A DNA stretch of 64,000 bases from Paenibacillus sp. FSL R10-2734. GTDB taxonomy: Bacteria; Bacillota; Bacilli; Paenibacillales; Paenibacillaceae. This document shows, piece by piece, positions 50,862-60,394 of this stretch. The stretch's first letter is position 1, and each line of letters starts with the position of its first letter. A program made the translations under genes and the position numbers. The notes below the pieces were generated by a model, which had not been told where the DNA came from, ran no database searches, and saw only the letters and a program-made list of their open reading frames with translations. The stretch lies in the NCBI RefSeq assembly GCF_037963865.1, contig NZ_CP150170.1, positions 5,456,001 to 5,520,000 of the forward strand, written 5' to 3'.

Positions 50862-53488
50862 TAAAAGACCTCCTTAGTTCTGCTCATCTCATACAAATGA
50901 TTTGGTGTATTTCCTCGCAACTCCATAATGTCCTGTTCTTTACTAATCAACTCAAGCTTCAATCGTTTGATCGTCGCTTCTAATTTGCTCATTTCTAATT
51001 CTGAAGGCGCCCGCATGATATTCGTTGCAGATGTTTGCTGTGATTCAGTTGTTCCAGCATTCGAATTACTGCTAGTGCATACATACGATTTATCATATAA
51101 CAAAGGAAGCAGCGGTGCTTGGGATTGCAATACAATTTGATCCATGCCCACGCCATCGCTAGTTGCAGTTACTTGTATTTCTCCCACTTCGGTCGTCGCA
51201 CGGATTAATACTGTCGCGACACCGAACTGCGTTCGCATCGGATTGACTCCATAAACGGAGCTCTCAATGATCTCACCAGGACCCTCTACAGTGAAATGAA
51301 CAAATTCATTGCTTAATACCTTTGGAACTCCTTTATTGTCAATCAATACTGCACGTACAGGTACAAAATCAGATCCATCTGCCGAGAGATCAATGTTGAC
51401 GTCGTCAATCTCCAATCTGATTCCAGAGAGTCGTTCTGGATATTTCCTCACTTTGCGACAGACAACTTTCCCCGCAATCAAACCCTCAGCAACCATTTCG
51501 ATTTCCCCCGTGCGTCCCCGCCAATTCGTGGAGATTTCATGGAAATCGAATACATCCTTGAATATAACAGGGGGATGTGGCATTGCTTCATAGCCTGCTT
51601 CTGGTTTCTGTGTTCCAATTTCGACACCTAGCCAGGTCAACCGTACTTCTTCACAATTGGAAAATAAGATAACATCATGACCTGAAACCTGAGTCAGTTC
51701 ATGAGTGATGTATACCATGGGCCCTGTCTCAATACCGTCCAGTGTAAAGTCTGGATGGTGCTGACTCTTGAATAAATAATAGGAGTACCGTGGTAATCGG
51801 AAGACATCTAGGAGGCCACCGAGGAATGGATCTGGATGGTAGCCTCGCTGATGGTCGATCCCGCACCAAACGGTAGCGCCAATTTGCTTCGTAGGTGTTG
51901 AGAACATCTCATTCAGATCCTTCGCCCGAATGAGCGCTTGCGTAAGCATCGCCTGCTCTCCCCATTCCCGCTTCACACGTGTCATCGCATTCTGTGATAC
52001 AAAATTATCCACTTCGCCACCATCGCCGTACTCACGTCGAATGGAGCATTTATTATAGGGTACATTTCCATGATAATATAAATCTAAATCCGCTTTCTTC
52101 GCACTTATTACATCCGCAGCTGTATATACGCCAGGAAATGGGATTTCTTCATGTACAATATGGTGCAGCTTCCTCAACATCGAAATCGGTTGATCATCCG
52201 TTTCATTTAGCGCAGTTTCCCATAATAGAACTGCAGGACGATTCCGATCACGTCTGACCATCGCCCGTGTATCTCCAAGTACACGTTGTTCAAATATCGG
52301 ATCCTCATGATTATAATACTGCCAGCCAGGCGTTGCTACTGTCACCAATAGTCCAAGCTCATCGCAAGCATCCATGAACGAAGAGGCAAGTGGATAATGC
52401 GCCGCACGCACAATGTTCGAGCCGCCCTCGCGAATTAAGACAGCATCCCGCCATTGTCCCGAATCGGGTAAAGCGTTGCCGACGTATGCATAATCTTGAT
52501 GACGATTGACACCACTTAATTTCTCAACGATACGTTGTTTATTAATGAAGAATCCCTCGTGATCTCGCATTTCGAATAACCGAATTCCAAAGCGAGTTCT
52601 AAGACTATCAATTAACATATTACCTTCCCACAATTCCGTGCGTATGAAATGCAAATACGGATCGTCTGGATGCCACAATCGAATATCAGCCGCATTGATT
52701 TGCTGTATGAATGCTGTTGTCTCTCCCATTGGTATACCTACTTCTTCTTGAAGAGCAATGAGCTCCGTACCCTCCATCGTTTCCAGCGTGGTGCGCAGTA
52801 TAATATTGCGGACACGATCATCCTCATTAATAATTTCTGTTCGAATTTCTATCTCAGCGTCGTTTCCTTCGATGTCGTGAATACCGACGAAGACACCACC
52901 ACCAGCAATCGTCTGACTTAGGAGAGGATGAGATACATGCAGTGATTCTGTTCCAATCATATAGACATCGCGATAGATTCCACCGAAATAACTGAAATCC
53001 AAGTAATCCTGCGGCTTCCCTGGAGGATATGTCAGATTGTCTGAGTTATCCGCACGCACAGCAATGACATTGCGTCGTCCATCATGATAGACCAAATGAG
53101 TAATATCCGCCGCAAAAGGAAGGTAGCCTCCACAATGCTGAACCGCCATCTGTCCGTTCACCCATACATTCGCTTCACCCATGACGGCTTCAAAATGTAC
53201 AACAATACGTTTATTGAGTAAGGCTTCAGGAAGTGTGAAATGCTTGCGATACCATGCAGGACCTTGATAATTGCGCATTCCACTAGCATTCTCACCGAGG
53301 ATCTCAAGCCCATGTGGCAGGCTCGCAGCCTCCCATGTATTATCATTAAAATACTCATCCTGTGCCCCTTTGACTTCGCCTTTATAGAAGCGCCATCCGG
53401 GATTAAAGTTAAACACATGTCTTGGACTATCTTTTATTTCATAAAAACCTGCAGTAGAACATTGCGGAATTCTTTTATTACGTCTCAT
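50861..53488 (-). CDS. GH2 family glycoside hydrolase (beta-galactosidase/glucuronidase-like)
   Basis: Cytoplasmic glycosidase of about 875 residues. Order: sugar-binding sandwich (NPGWRFYKGEVKGA, PAWYRKHFTLPEALLNKRIVVHFEAVMGEANVWVNG), Ig-like domain, TIM barrel, C-terminal sandwich domains (YPERLSGIRLEIDDVNIDLSADGSDFVPVRA). The acid/base Glu is probably in LLWETALNETD; the nucleophile is probably the Glu of IRREYGDGGE, which departs from the usual motif. The last 60 residues form a predicted coiled coil (LEMSKLEATIKRLKLELISK), odd for GH2 and suggestive of oligomerisation. ATG 53488 follows GGAG. No signal peptide. Confidence 0.85.
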   Translation of the reverse strand: MRRNKRIPQCSTAGFYEIKDSPRHVFNFNPGWRFYKGEVKGAQDEYFNDNTWEAASLPHGLEILGENASGMRNYQGPAWYRKHFTLPEALLNKRIVVHFEAVMGEANVWVNGQMAVQHCGGYLPFAADITHLVYHDGRRNVIAVRADNSDNLTYPPGKPQDYLDFSYFGGIYRDVYMIGTESLHVSHPLLSQTIAGGGVFVGIHDIEGNDAEIEIRTEIINEDDRVRNIILRTTLETMEGTELIALQEEVGIPMGETTAFIQQINAADIRLWHPDDPYLHFIRTELWEGNMLIDSLRTRFGIRLFEMRDHEGFFINKQRIVEKLSGVNRHQDYAYVGNALPDSGQWRDAVLIREGGSNIVRAAHYPLASSFMDACDELGLLVTVATPGWQYYNHEDPIFEQRVLGDTRAMVRRDRNRPAVLLWETALNETDDQPISMLRKLHHIVHEEIPFPGVYTAADVISAKKADLDLYYHGNVPYNKCSIRREYGDGGEVDNFVSQNAMTRVKREWGEQAMLTQALIRAKDLNEMFSTPTKQIGATVWCGIDHQRGYHPDPFLGGLLDVFRLPRYSYYLFKSQHHPDFTLDGIETGPMVYITHELTQVSGHDVILFSNCEEVRLTWLGVEIGTQKPEAGYEAMPHPPVIFKDVFDFHEISTNWRGRTGEIEMVAEGLIAGKVVCRKVRKYPERLSGIRLEIDDVNIDLSADGSDFVPVRAVLIDNKGVPKVLSNEFVHFTVEGPGEIIESSVYGVNPMRTQFGVATVLIRATTEVGEIQVTATSDGVGMDQIVLQSQAPLLPLLYDKSYVCTSSNSNAGTTESQQTSATNIMRAPSELEMSKLEATIKRLKLELISKEQDIMELRGNTPNHLYEMSRTKEVF

Positions 53489-53680
53489 TGCCTCACACTC
53501 CTTTACCAATTTGCTAGGAAATTACCTACTTGGTTCTTCTCTATTACTCGTAATTTTCTTATGAATGACAAGAAAAGACAATGAAGACTTTTGCTTATAA
53601 TCGTTATACTTTTTTGACCATCAACTGAATATATAGGCAATGGATCCTCTCGTTACAATTAACTGCATCACCACATCATA

Positions 53681-53727
53681 ATGAAGACCGCTCCCAGAGT
53701 ATGTTCTAGGGGGCGGTCTTCATTATC
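53681..53727 (-). terminator. Hairpin after the GH98 gene
   Basis: ATGAAGACCGCTCCC (53681-53695) pairs with GGGGCGGTCTTCAT (53709-53722). The T tail is weak, so it may be a partial terminator between the GH98 and GH2 genes, which are 257 bp apart. Confidence 0.6.
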
Positions 53728-53745
53728 ATGAATAGAGTCGATTAG

Positions 53746-56499
53746 TTAGAATATCTGGATATCTTTAATATGAGCACTTCCATTAGCAGAATTGTGGGTA
53801 ATATTCACCCTAACATATCTTACTGTTGCCGACACTGGAATCGTCACTCCACTGGAAGTTTCTACGGTATTATTGGTCTTGGCTGCAATCTGCGTCCAGT
53901 TCGTGTTATCTGTACTTGCCTCAATCGTATAATGGTAATATCTCGTATCCGAGTAATAGTTAGAAAGTTTAATAGATGTGATATTATAAATACCTTCTAG
54001 ATCCACTTGCCACCAGCTTGGATAACTGCCTCCATCCCAGAAACTTGATGTGTTCGAATCATTCGCCGAAGACGGCGAATATCCCGATGCAGTAAACTGT
54101 GCCGTTGCAGGTTTATCGAGTGCCACATTCGTACTCACTGCCGTGCCATGCACTTGAAAATCGCTAATATGCGCACTTTGGTTGGCCGAATTATACGTAA
54201 TATTCACTCGTAGATATCTAGCGATCGTGGAGACATTATAGGAGTCTGCCACTTGTGCTGCAGGATTATTATTGGTTTTCTCCGCAATATTAGTCCAATT
54301 GGTCCCGTCTGTACTGGCTTGAATAGTATATTTGTAATATCTTCCATCGGCATACGTATTGATACCAATATTATTAATATTATAATTTCCTTGTAGATCC
54401 ACTTGCCACCAGCTCGGATAACTGCCTCCATCCCAGAAGTTCGATAGATTCGAATCATTCGCAGCTGCAGGAGAATATCCGGAAGCCGTTACCTGTGCTG
54501 TTGCAGGTTTATTCAATGCCACGTTAGGTAACGTAGTGACGCTCACTGGTGCGCTCCACGCACTAGCACCTACAGTGTTCTTTGCTCTTACTCTAAATGT
54601 ATGTGTCGTATTTTCCGGAAAACCACTTATGATGCTTGAGGCATCTAAAGAACTGCTGACGACACCATCTGTTTCTACATCATAGGCAATGGCATTAGCG
54701 GTAGAATCCCAAGTGATGTTCACGGAATGACTATCGATAACGGATCCGGCGAGCCCTGTCGGAATAGTTGGAGCGGTAGTCACGGAGCTATTCACGCCAA
54801 TAACCAAATCAACGGGACCGTTATGCATAATGGATAAGGTATAGAGATTACTAGAAGCGTTCCACGTTTCTGTGTAAGTAAAGCCATTATCTCCTGTTAT
54901 ACTTAGTGTCGGTTTATCACCATTATAATTCCCACTCACTTTAATAATTGTATTTCTTAACGTAGTATCATCTGGAGTTGTCGAATACGTATTATAGATG
55001 TAACTATTGATCGCAGCCTTATCCCAGCTCGTTCCATTATAGATGGAGCTTTTATTGACTCGATAATTATTCAGATGAACATTGAATGTATCCGCAGATT
55101 CGGTAATGACGGCATAGGTGTGCGGATTAGCACCGATATTGAAATACCCACTCGTATTCACCTGCGGCTTAAGGGTCGAACTTTGGAAAATGTCTGTATT
55201 CTCACTACTATTCATCCAATACCAGGTATTTCCGTTTCGAGAGGCGAAAGTATCTGTGGCATATGTTTCTTCAGGATATAACGATTGGAAATATGCCTCG
55301 TTCTTCGCTACTGTCGATGTGTTCTCGAAATTCGCTAATTCTGCTGCATTCGAATTCGTAGGAAGCAGTGGGATAATGCCGTATCGTCCTGTTTTCATGA
55401 AAATAGCTGAATAGTTGGATTCATACGGTACAGAAAATGCTGGACGCCCAATATATGCAAATTTATTCTTAGCTAATACCTCTGCTCTAGTTGGAATATG
55501 AATACTGCCATCAAGGATTTTATTTAAGTACGGCAATGTTGCGTGCACGTATCCCGGAGTCAAACGCCCTTGATTGGATGTCGAATACCAACCAGCTTCA
55601 GATTTAAATATGGTTGCTCCTTCACTAGCAGCACGAATCATATCCATGACATACATGGATTCAGGATACGTGAAGATCTGCTTCCAATCCCCATTCGCAC
55701 TATTCCAATTCCCGAATAATTGACCATACCCGGCAAGTTGCCAGTGCCACCAATCTGAGCTTGTTCCCCAGTTCCCTGCTAACCCAGATAAGAATAACCC
55801 TAAGCCGAGACTGTCAGATGAACGATCCGTAAAGGACTCTTTATAAATGAAGGCGAAATTATCTTTATGTGCGCGCATCGCCTCAATTAAATTAGAGTTA
55901 TTTTGGATCCAGTCTAGTACCGTTCCATTCGCGCTAAAGATATTCGTATCTGACCATACAAATAGACCACCATATTGCGATGTCATGTTCAGTAGATCCG
56001 CCAAATATTGCGAATGATTTCCTTCCGTTTGTCCATACCATGGAATGGAGTTGTATAATTCTGCTGCATTGAAGCCTTTTAATGATGTGTAATTTTGCAT
56101 TAAGCCTTCGAACCAGCTGATTGGAATGGCAGTGCTTTTCTTCGTCTCACCATTAATGGCTTGCACCATAACAGATATGTTATTAGCTTCGGCTTCATCT
56201 AACCGTGCTGTAATCCAGTTCTTTACCGTAGCCGTGTTGTTTAATGAATTCTCAGCAATAAGTAATATGGTCGAATACGGCTTCTGGTTGTCAGGTACTG
56301 AATTCCATAATTGCACAAGATCCGAAGAATCAGAGTAATAAAATCCGATCATATTCAGTGGATGCGTGTTGTTTACTGTTAATCTTAATGCAGGATCAGC
56401 TTTAGCTTGGGTTGTAAATGGACTCCCTAATCCAATGATTAATAAGCATGTCACAAAACAAGCTATCCACAATCCTTTTGCAGTCTTCATTAATTCCAC
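53746..56499 (-). CDS. GH98-like secreted endo-glycosidase with FnIII and two F5/8-type (CBM32) domains
   Basis: Secreted enzyme of 917 residues. Order: signal peptide (residues 1-33, ending QAKA), GH98-like catalytic region to about 590 (MIGFYYSDSSDLVQLWNSVPDNQKPYSTILLIAE, YGGLFVWSDTNIFS, NFAFIYKESFTDRSSDSLGLGLFLSGLAGNWG), fibronectin III (AIAYDVETDGVVSSSLDASS), and two tandem discoidin-like carbohydrate-binding domains (NVALNKPATAQVTASGYSPA and NVALDKPATAQFTASGYSPS). GH98 enzymes cleave blood-group-type glycans or xylan. Assignment rests on family-like motifs. GTG 56499 is ten bases after AAGGAG. Upstream neighbour is a GH95 fucosidase. Confidence 0.78.
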   Translation of the reverse strand: MELMKTAKGLWIACFVTCLLIIGLGSPFTTQAKADPALRLTVNNTHPLNMIGFYYSDSSDLVQLWNSVPDNQKPYSTILLIAENSLNNTATVKNWITARLDEAEANNISVMVQAINGETKKSTAIPISWFEGLMQNYTSLKGFNAAELYNSIPWYGQTEGNHSQYLADLLNMTSQYGGLFVWSDTNIFSANGTVLDWIQNNSNLIEAMRAHKDNFAFIYKESFTDRSSDSLGLGLFLSGLAGNWGTSSDWWHWQLAGYGQLFGNWNSANGDWKQIFTYPESMYVMDMIRAASEGATIFKSEAGWYSTSNQGRLTPGYVHATLPYLNKILDGSIHIPTRAEVLAKNKFAYIGRPAFSVPYESNYSAIFMKTGRYGIIPLLPTNSNAAELANFENTSTVAKNEAYFQSLYPEETYATDTFASRNGNTWYWMNSSENTDIFQSSTLKPQVNTSGYFNIGANPHTYAVITESADTFNVHLNNYRVNKSSIYNGTSWDKAAINSYIYNTYSTTPDDTTLRNTIIKVSGNYNGDKPTLSITGDNGFTYTETWNASSNLYTLSIMHNGPVDLVIGVNSSVTTAPTIPTGLAGSVIDSHSVNITWDSTANAIAYDVETDGVVSSSLDASSIISGFPENTTHTFRVRAKNTVGASAWSAPVSVTTLPNVALNKPATAQVTASGYSPAAANDSNLSNFWDGGSYPSWWQVDLQGNYNINNIGINTYADGRYYKYTIQASTDGTNWTNIAEKTNNNPAAQVADSYNVSTIARYLRVNITYNSANQSAHISDFQVHGTAVSTNVALDKPATAQFTASGYSPSSANDSNTSSFWDGGSYPSWWQVDLEGIYNITSIKLSNYYSDTRYYHYTIEASTDNTNWTQIAAKTNNTVETSSGVTIPVSATVRYVRVNITHNSANGSAHIKDIQIF

Positions 56500-56581
56500 G
56501 TGTTCTCAGCTCCTTTTCGTTTCAGTTCATTGTCCAATGCAAGTGAAAATCCCTCCTTCTCACCTCCTTTCAGCTACTTTT

Positions 56582-56620
56582 AAAAAAAGAGACCCCAACT
56601 TCAAACATGTTGTAGGTCTC
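56582..56620 (-). terminator. Hairpin after the GH95 gene
   Basis: On the minus strand GAGACC and GGTCTC enclose the loop and run into TTTTTTT (56582-56588). It could reduce read-through into the GH98 gene. Confidence 0.65.
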
Positions 56621-56642
56621 ATCTGTATATTGCAACTGTGCA

Positions 56643-59066
56643 TTATGACATAGCCTTTAAAAACAATTGCTCTTCTGCTTGCAATCGTATTTCATATCGG
56701 TAGTCCTCATGTACACGAAGTGATTGAATAACACTTGCACCGATGTTTAATGCCACCGCTGTCCTTACCCAATAACTACCTCCATGCTCTGAGACTAGTC
56801 TAATATCAGTAACTTTACCGTCTTGCCATGACATATCCACGGTGCAGCCCCCGCGAGCACGTAGCCCCCGAACTTGCCCTTCTGACCATGCCGCAGGCAG
56901 TGCAGGCAAGAGGTGAATCTCGTCGGCATGACTCTGTACGAGCATTTCGACAATTGCTGCCGCCGTCCCCAAGTTACCATCTATCTGAAAGATCGAGCGG
57001 GAGTAATCAATTCGTGTATCGATCATATAGGGATGCCCATCGAATAAATTCAGGAATGTTGAACTCTGTAATAGCGCAAGCCAGTTCTCATGCGCTTCTT
57101 CCCCATCACGAAGTCTTGCCCATAATGCCATTCCCCACGCGCAGCTCCAGCCTGTTCTTCCCCCCCCATGCTCCAAGCGATATTCTAATGAAGCGCGAAT
57201 GGCCTTCGTAAGCTCCTCGTCCCGATCAAACTGAATACCCGCACCAGGGTACAGGCCATATAAATGCGATAAATGACGATGTCCAGGTTCATGCTCCACA
57301 TGAGGTTCCATCCATTCTTGTAGTCGACCGTCATTTCCTATTTGCAAAGGCTGAAGATTGCGAAGCACTCGTTGTAACTCTTGACCTAATTCATGGTCTT
57401 GATTCAATATTTCAATTGCGGTCATGCAATTAGTGAATAGTTCACGGATTAATATCAAATCCAATGTAGACGCTTTCGAGATTGCACAGGGTTCACCCTC
57501 TGGTGTGAGGAATTTATTCTCTGGCGAAGTCGAGGGACTAGTAATGAACCGACCTGTATCAGAATCAAGTATCAACCAGTCTAGATAGAATTCAGCCGCT
57601 CCTTTCATTATCGGGAACGCCTTTTGCAACAGATATGCATCATCCTGGTGAAACGCATAATGCTCCCACAAATGTGCACATAACCACGCTCCTGCCATGG
57701 GCCAGAACGCCCATACCGCTTGGCCTCCTGCAGGTGAAGAATCCATCCAAATATCTACATTATGATGTGCAGCCCACCCTTTACTTCCATAATGAATGAG
57801 TGCTGTTCGTTTCCCTTTTTGAGCAAGTCTCTCTGTCCAATCGAACAAGGGCATGTGGCATTCACGAAGATTAGATGTTTCGGCATGCCAATAATTCATT
57901 TGAATATTAATATTCGTTGTCCAATTACTCCCCCATGGAGCTCTTATTTCACGTGACCATAAACCTTGTAAGTTGGCGGGTTGTGAACCCGGTCTGGAGC
58001 TGGATATGAGTAAGTATCGACCATAATGCATGTATAAGGCTGCTAAATCAGGATCTTCTGCACCTTGTTGTACTGCATGTAAGCGTTGGTCTGTTGGGAG
58101 CGCTGAACATTCATTTTTTTCGAGAAATAGCTCTACCCTACTCGATAAAGCTTCAAAGTCAACGAGATGACGATTCTTTAGCTCGTCATATGATAATAGA
58201 CTTGCTGCTTCCAAACGCTCTACACATATAGCTTCCAAATCTAGTTCACGATTATACCCTTCCGTATGAATCTCGGAATAATCTGATATTGCAGTGAGTA
58301 AAAAAGTGAACCTATCTGCGTTTCGAATCTCTAGTGCATCACCTTGCTCACTCCATTTCACAGTACCGTTATCCAATAAAACCTTCATGCCTACAACAAA
58401 TCGCAATCCTTTACCTTCTTCATAGATAATAGGCTGAGGATGGTCTTCGATATAGTTCGGTTCAACGTGACTTGGACACCGCCCAGCGAGGAACAGAGTC
58501 GTTGAATTCCCTGACTGTTGTACAATATGATACTTAAGTTGACTCTCAAGTTTCACGGAAATTGGTATTCCTTCTGACCTTGAGCTAGAGTAACTTACGA
58601 CCATACACTGCTCTGGGGCGCTCACGAACACTTCTCGATTGAATGTATCACCAAGGAGAGAAAAGACAGTAGATGAAATCCCTGTCTTTACATTCAACGA
58701 GCGTTCGTATGTACTTGCCGTGCCTTGATGTTCTAGATGTTGAATATGAAGGCTCCCTAATGGCAAGTAACATTCATTCCACGGCCCCAACATATGACGC
58801 TCAACAAGTTCTTCTGCTTCTTTATAATGCCTCTTATCAACCAAATCTCTTACTCGTGACAAGTGACGAATCGCATCATAATTATTCGTGTCGCGAACAA
58901 ATCCCGACCACAAGGTATCTTCATTCAGATCAATTCGCTCTTCGTGAACACCTCCGAACACCATGCCCCCCATTCGCCCGTTCCCAATTGGTAATGCCTC
59001 TTCCCAGTTAGCAGCGGGTTGTTGGTACCATAGTCTTTGGCTTGAACTCATAGTCATCTGTGTCAT
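56643..59066 (-). CDS. GH95 alpha-L-fucosidase / alpha-L-galactosidase
   Basis: Removes terminal alpha-1,2-linked L-fucose (or L-galactose) from glycans. About 807 residues, the usual GH95 length. Family features: WYQQPAANWEEALPIGNGRMGGMVFGG at the start, DLNEDTLWSG, NLQGLWSREIRAPWGSNWTTNINIQMNYWHAE (with the active-site Asn residues) and GWAAHHNVDIW. No signal peptide, so the substrate is imported fucosylated oligosaccharide. ATG 59066 follows GCAGGAGGAC and lies 14 bp after the oxidoreductase stop; the frame from 59081 would overlap. Confidence 0.92.
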   Translation of the reverse strand: MTQMTMSSSQRLWYQQPAANWEEALPIGNGRMGGMVFGGVHEERIDLNEDTLWSGFVRDTNNYDAIRHLSRVRDLVDKRHYKEAEELVERHMLGPWNECYLPLGSLHIQHLEHQGTASTYERSLNVKTGISSTVFSLLGDTFNREVFVSAPEQCMVVSYSSSRSEGIPISVKLESQLKYHIVQQSGNSTTLFLAGRCPSHVEPNYIEDHPQPIIYEEGKGLRFVVGMKVLLDNGTVKWSEQGDALEIRNADRFTFLLTAISDYSEIHTEGYNRELDLEAICVERLEAASLLSYDELKNRHLVDFEALSSRVELFLEKNECSALPTDQRLHAVQQGAEDPDLAALYMHYGRYLLISSSRPGSQPANLQGLWSREIRAPWGSNWTTNINIQMNYWHAETSNLRECHMPLFDWTERLAQKGKRTALIHYGSKGWAAHHNVDIWMDSSPAGGQAVWAFWPMAGAWLCAHLWEHYAFHQDDAYLLQKAFPIMKGAAEFYLDWLILDSDTGRFITSPSTSPENKFLTPEGEPCAISKASTLDLILIRELFTNCMTAIEILNQDHELGQELQRVLRNLQPLQIGNDGRLQEWMEPHVEHEPGHRHLSHLYGLYPGAGIQFDRDEELTKAIRASLEYRLEHGGGRTGWSCAWGMALWARLRDGEEAHENWLALLQSSTFLNLFDGHPYMIDTRIDYSRSIFQIDGNLGTAAAIVEMLVQSHADEIHLLPALPAAWSEGQVRGLRARGGCTVDMSWQDGKVTDIRLVSEHGGSYWVRTAVALNIGASVIQSLRVHEDYRYEIRLQAEEQLFLKAMS

Positions 59067-59080
59067 GAAGTCCTCCTGCA

Positions 59081-60367
59081 CTAGACAGTAGTCGTCTGTC
59101 TTAAGTTCTCTACGTATTCTGACATTTGGATTACACGCTGTTCTTTACGTGAAGTCTCCGCGGCAAAAGCCATTAAGTGACTTTGTACAGATACGACGGC
59201 AGATGATCGCGAATGGCTGCCCTCACCCGATTGCACCAAGGCTACAAAATCTTTCATAATCCCATCGTCACCACCACCATGGCCTGTGTCGGAGGCAGGA
59301 ATACGAATCTCCTTCGTAATCCCAGAGGTGAAGTGGGTAACTTGGATCACATTTCGATCCATATCACCATAGATCTCCCCTTTGGTTCCATATAATCGAA
59401 TAATTCGTTCGCTAAGGTTCGAGAATGCATTCATCACAAATGATGCTGTTACTTGATTCGAAAATTCGAGGTTAACCACTTGATGATCCACAACATCATT
59501 ATCGCAGTGATATACACATCGGCCGTACGGGCCTTCACGAAGTGCTTTCATGATTCCTTCGGGTGACGTATCATTTGTTAGATAAGAGCGTAAATATTTG
59601 CCCTGCCAATCGTTCTTATCAATGAGATAGAATCTTGGCGCATAAAATGCACATTCATCTCTCACAGGGCATCCATCCGTGCAACGTTGAGGAGCACCAA
59701 CAGGTGCATTTTCTTCTTTAAAATGGCTTAAATAACCAAATGAAGATACCTTTGTACACTCTTCCCCTACAAGCCACGATAAAATATCAAGATCATGACA
59801 TGATTTCTGAAGAATCATTGGGCTTGATTCGGCTGAATTCCGCCAATTCCCACGTACAAAGCTATGGGCTTGATGCCAGTATCCTACGTTCTCAAGATGC
59901 TGAATCGTCATCAAGCTTCCAATCTCGCCACCTTCAAGCAACTTCTTCACATTTACAAAGAAATCGTTGTACCGCAGTACATGACAAACGGCAAAGACTC
60001 GGTCATACTTCTTCGCATATTCTCCCATTACATAGCACTCTTCTGGATTATTGGACATGGGCTTCTCTAGTAATACATGATATCCTTTCTCTAGTGCTTT
60101 GATCGTCGGTTCAAAGTGCATTTGATCTTGCGTACAGATGAGAATGGCGTCAGCAAGCTTCGGTCCATCCAATAATTGTTGCCAGGTTAGAAACGTGTTC
60201 TCTTCACTTAAATTATACAACCCAACAAATTTCTCTCTACGTTCCGCATCCGGTTCAGCCACAGCTACAAATTCGATTTCATCAGGAAAGCGAAGAGCAT
60301 AAGGTGCGTAAGCAACAGCACCCCGTCCTCCTGCTCCAAGTAAAGCGGCAGTAATTTTCTTGGTCAT
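59081..60367 (-). CDS. Gfo/Idh/MocA family oxidoreductase with cysteine cluster
   Basis: NAD(P)-dependent sugar oxidoreductase of 428 residues. The Rossmann motif is ALLGAGGRGAVAY; EKP (101-103) and HDLD (191-194) are the conserved catalytic/substrate motifs. Between them and the C-terminal sheet is a cysteine set (Cys229, 233, 239, 284 and 288; RCTDGCPVRDEC and GRCVYHC) that could bind metal; similar inserts occur in some members of the family. GGAGG precedes ATG 60367. It is co-transcribed with the transporter and the fucosidase, so it probably oxidises a sugar released by them. Confidence 0.88.
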   Translation of the reverse strand: MTKKITAALLGAGGRGAVAYAPYALRFPDEIEFVAVAEPDAERREKFVGLYNLSEENTFLTWQQLLDGPKLADAILICTQDQMHFEPTIKALEKGYHVLLEKPMSNNPEECYVMGEYAKKYDRVFAVCHVLRYNDFFVNVKKLLEGGEIGSLMTIQHLENVGYWHQAHSFVRGNWRNSAESSPMILQKSCHDLDILSWLVGEECTKVSSFGYLSHFKEENAPVGAPQRCTDGCPVRDECAFYAPRFYLIDKNDWQGKYLRSYLTNDTSPEGIMKALREGPYGRCVYHCDNDVVDHQVVNLEFSNQVTASFVMNAFSNLSERIIRLYGTKGEIYGDMDRNVIQVTHFTSGITKEIRIPASDTGHGGGDDGIMKDFVALVQSGEGSHSRSSAVVSVQSHLMAFAAETSRKEQRVIQMSEYVENLRQTTTV

Positions 60368-60394
60368 CGCTAGATCTCCTCCATTTGCAGTAAA

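Noticed and set aside
59081..60367. GH109-type NAD-dependent glycosidase
   Set aside because: The fold and GAGGRG loop fit, and the glycan context is tempting, but no secretion signal or GH109-specific motif could be recognised; kept as a general Gfo/Idh/MocA oxidoreductase.
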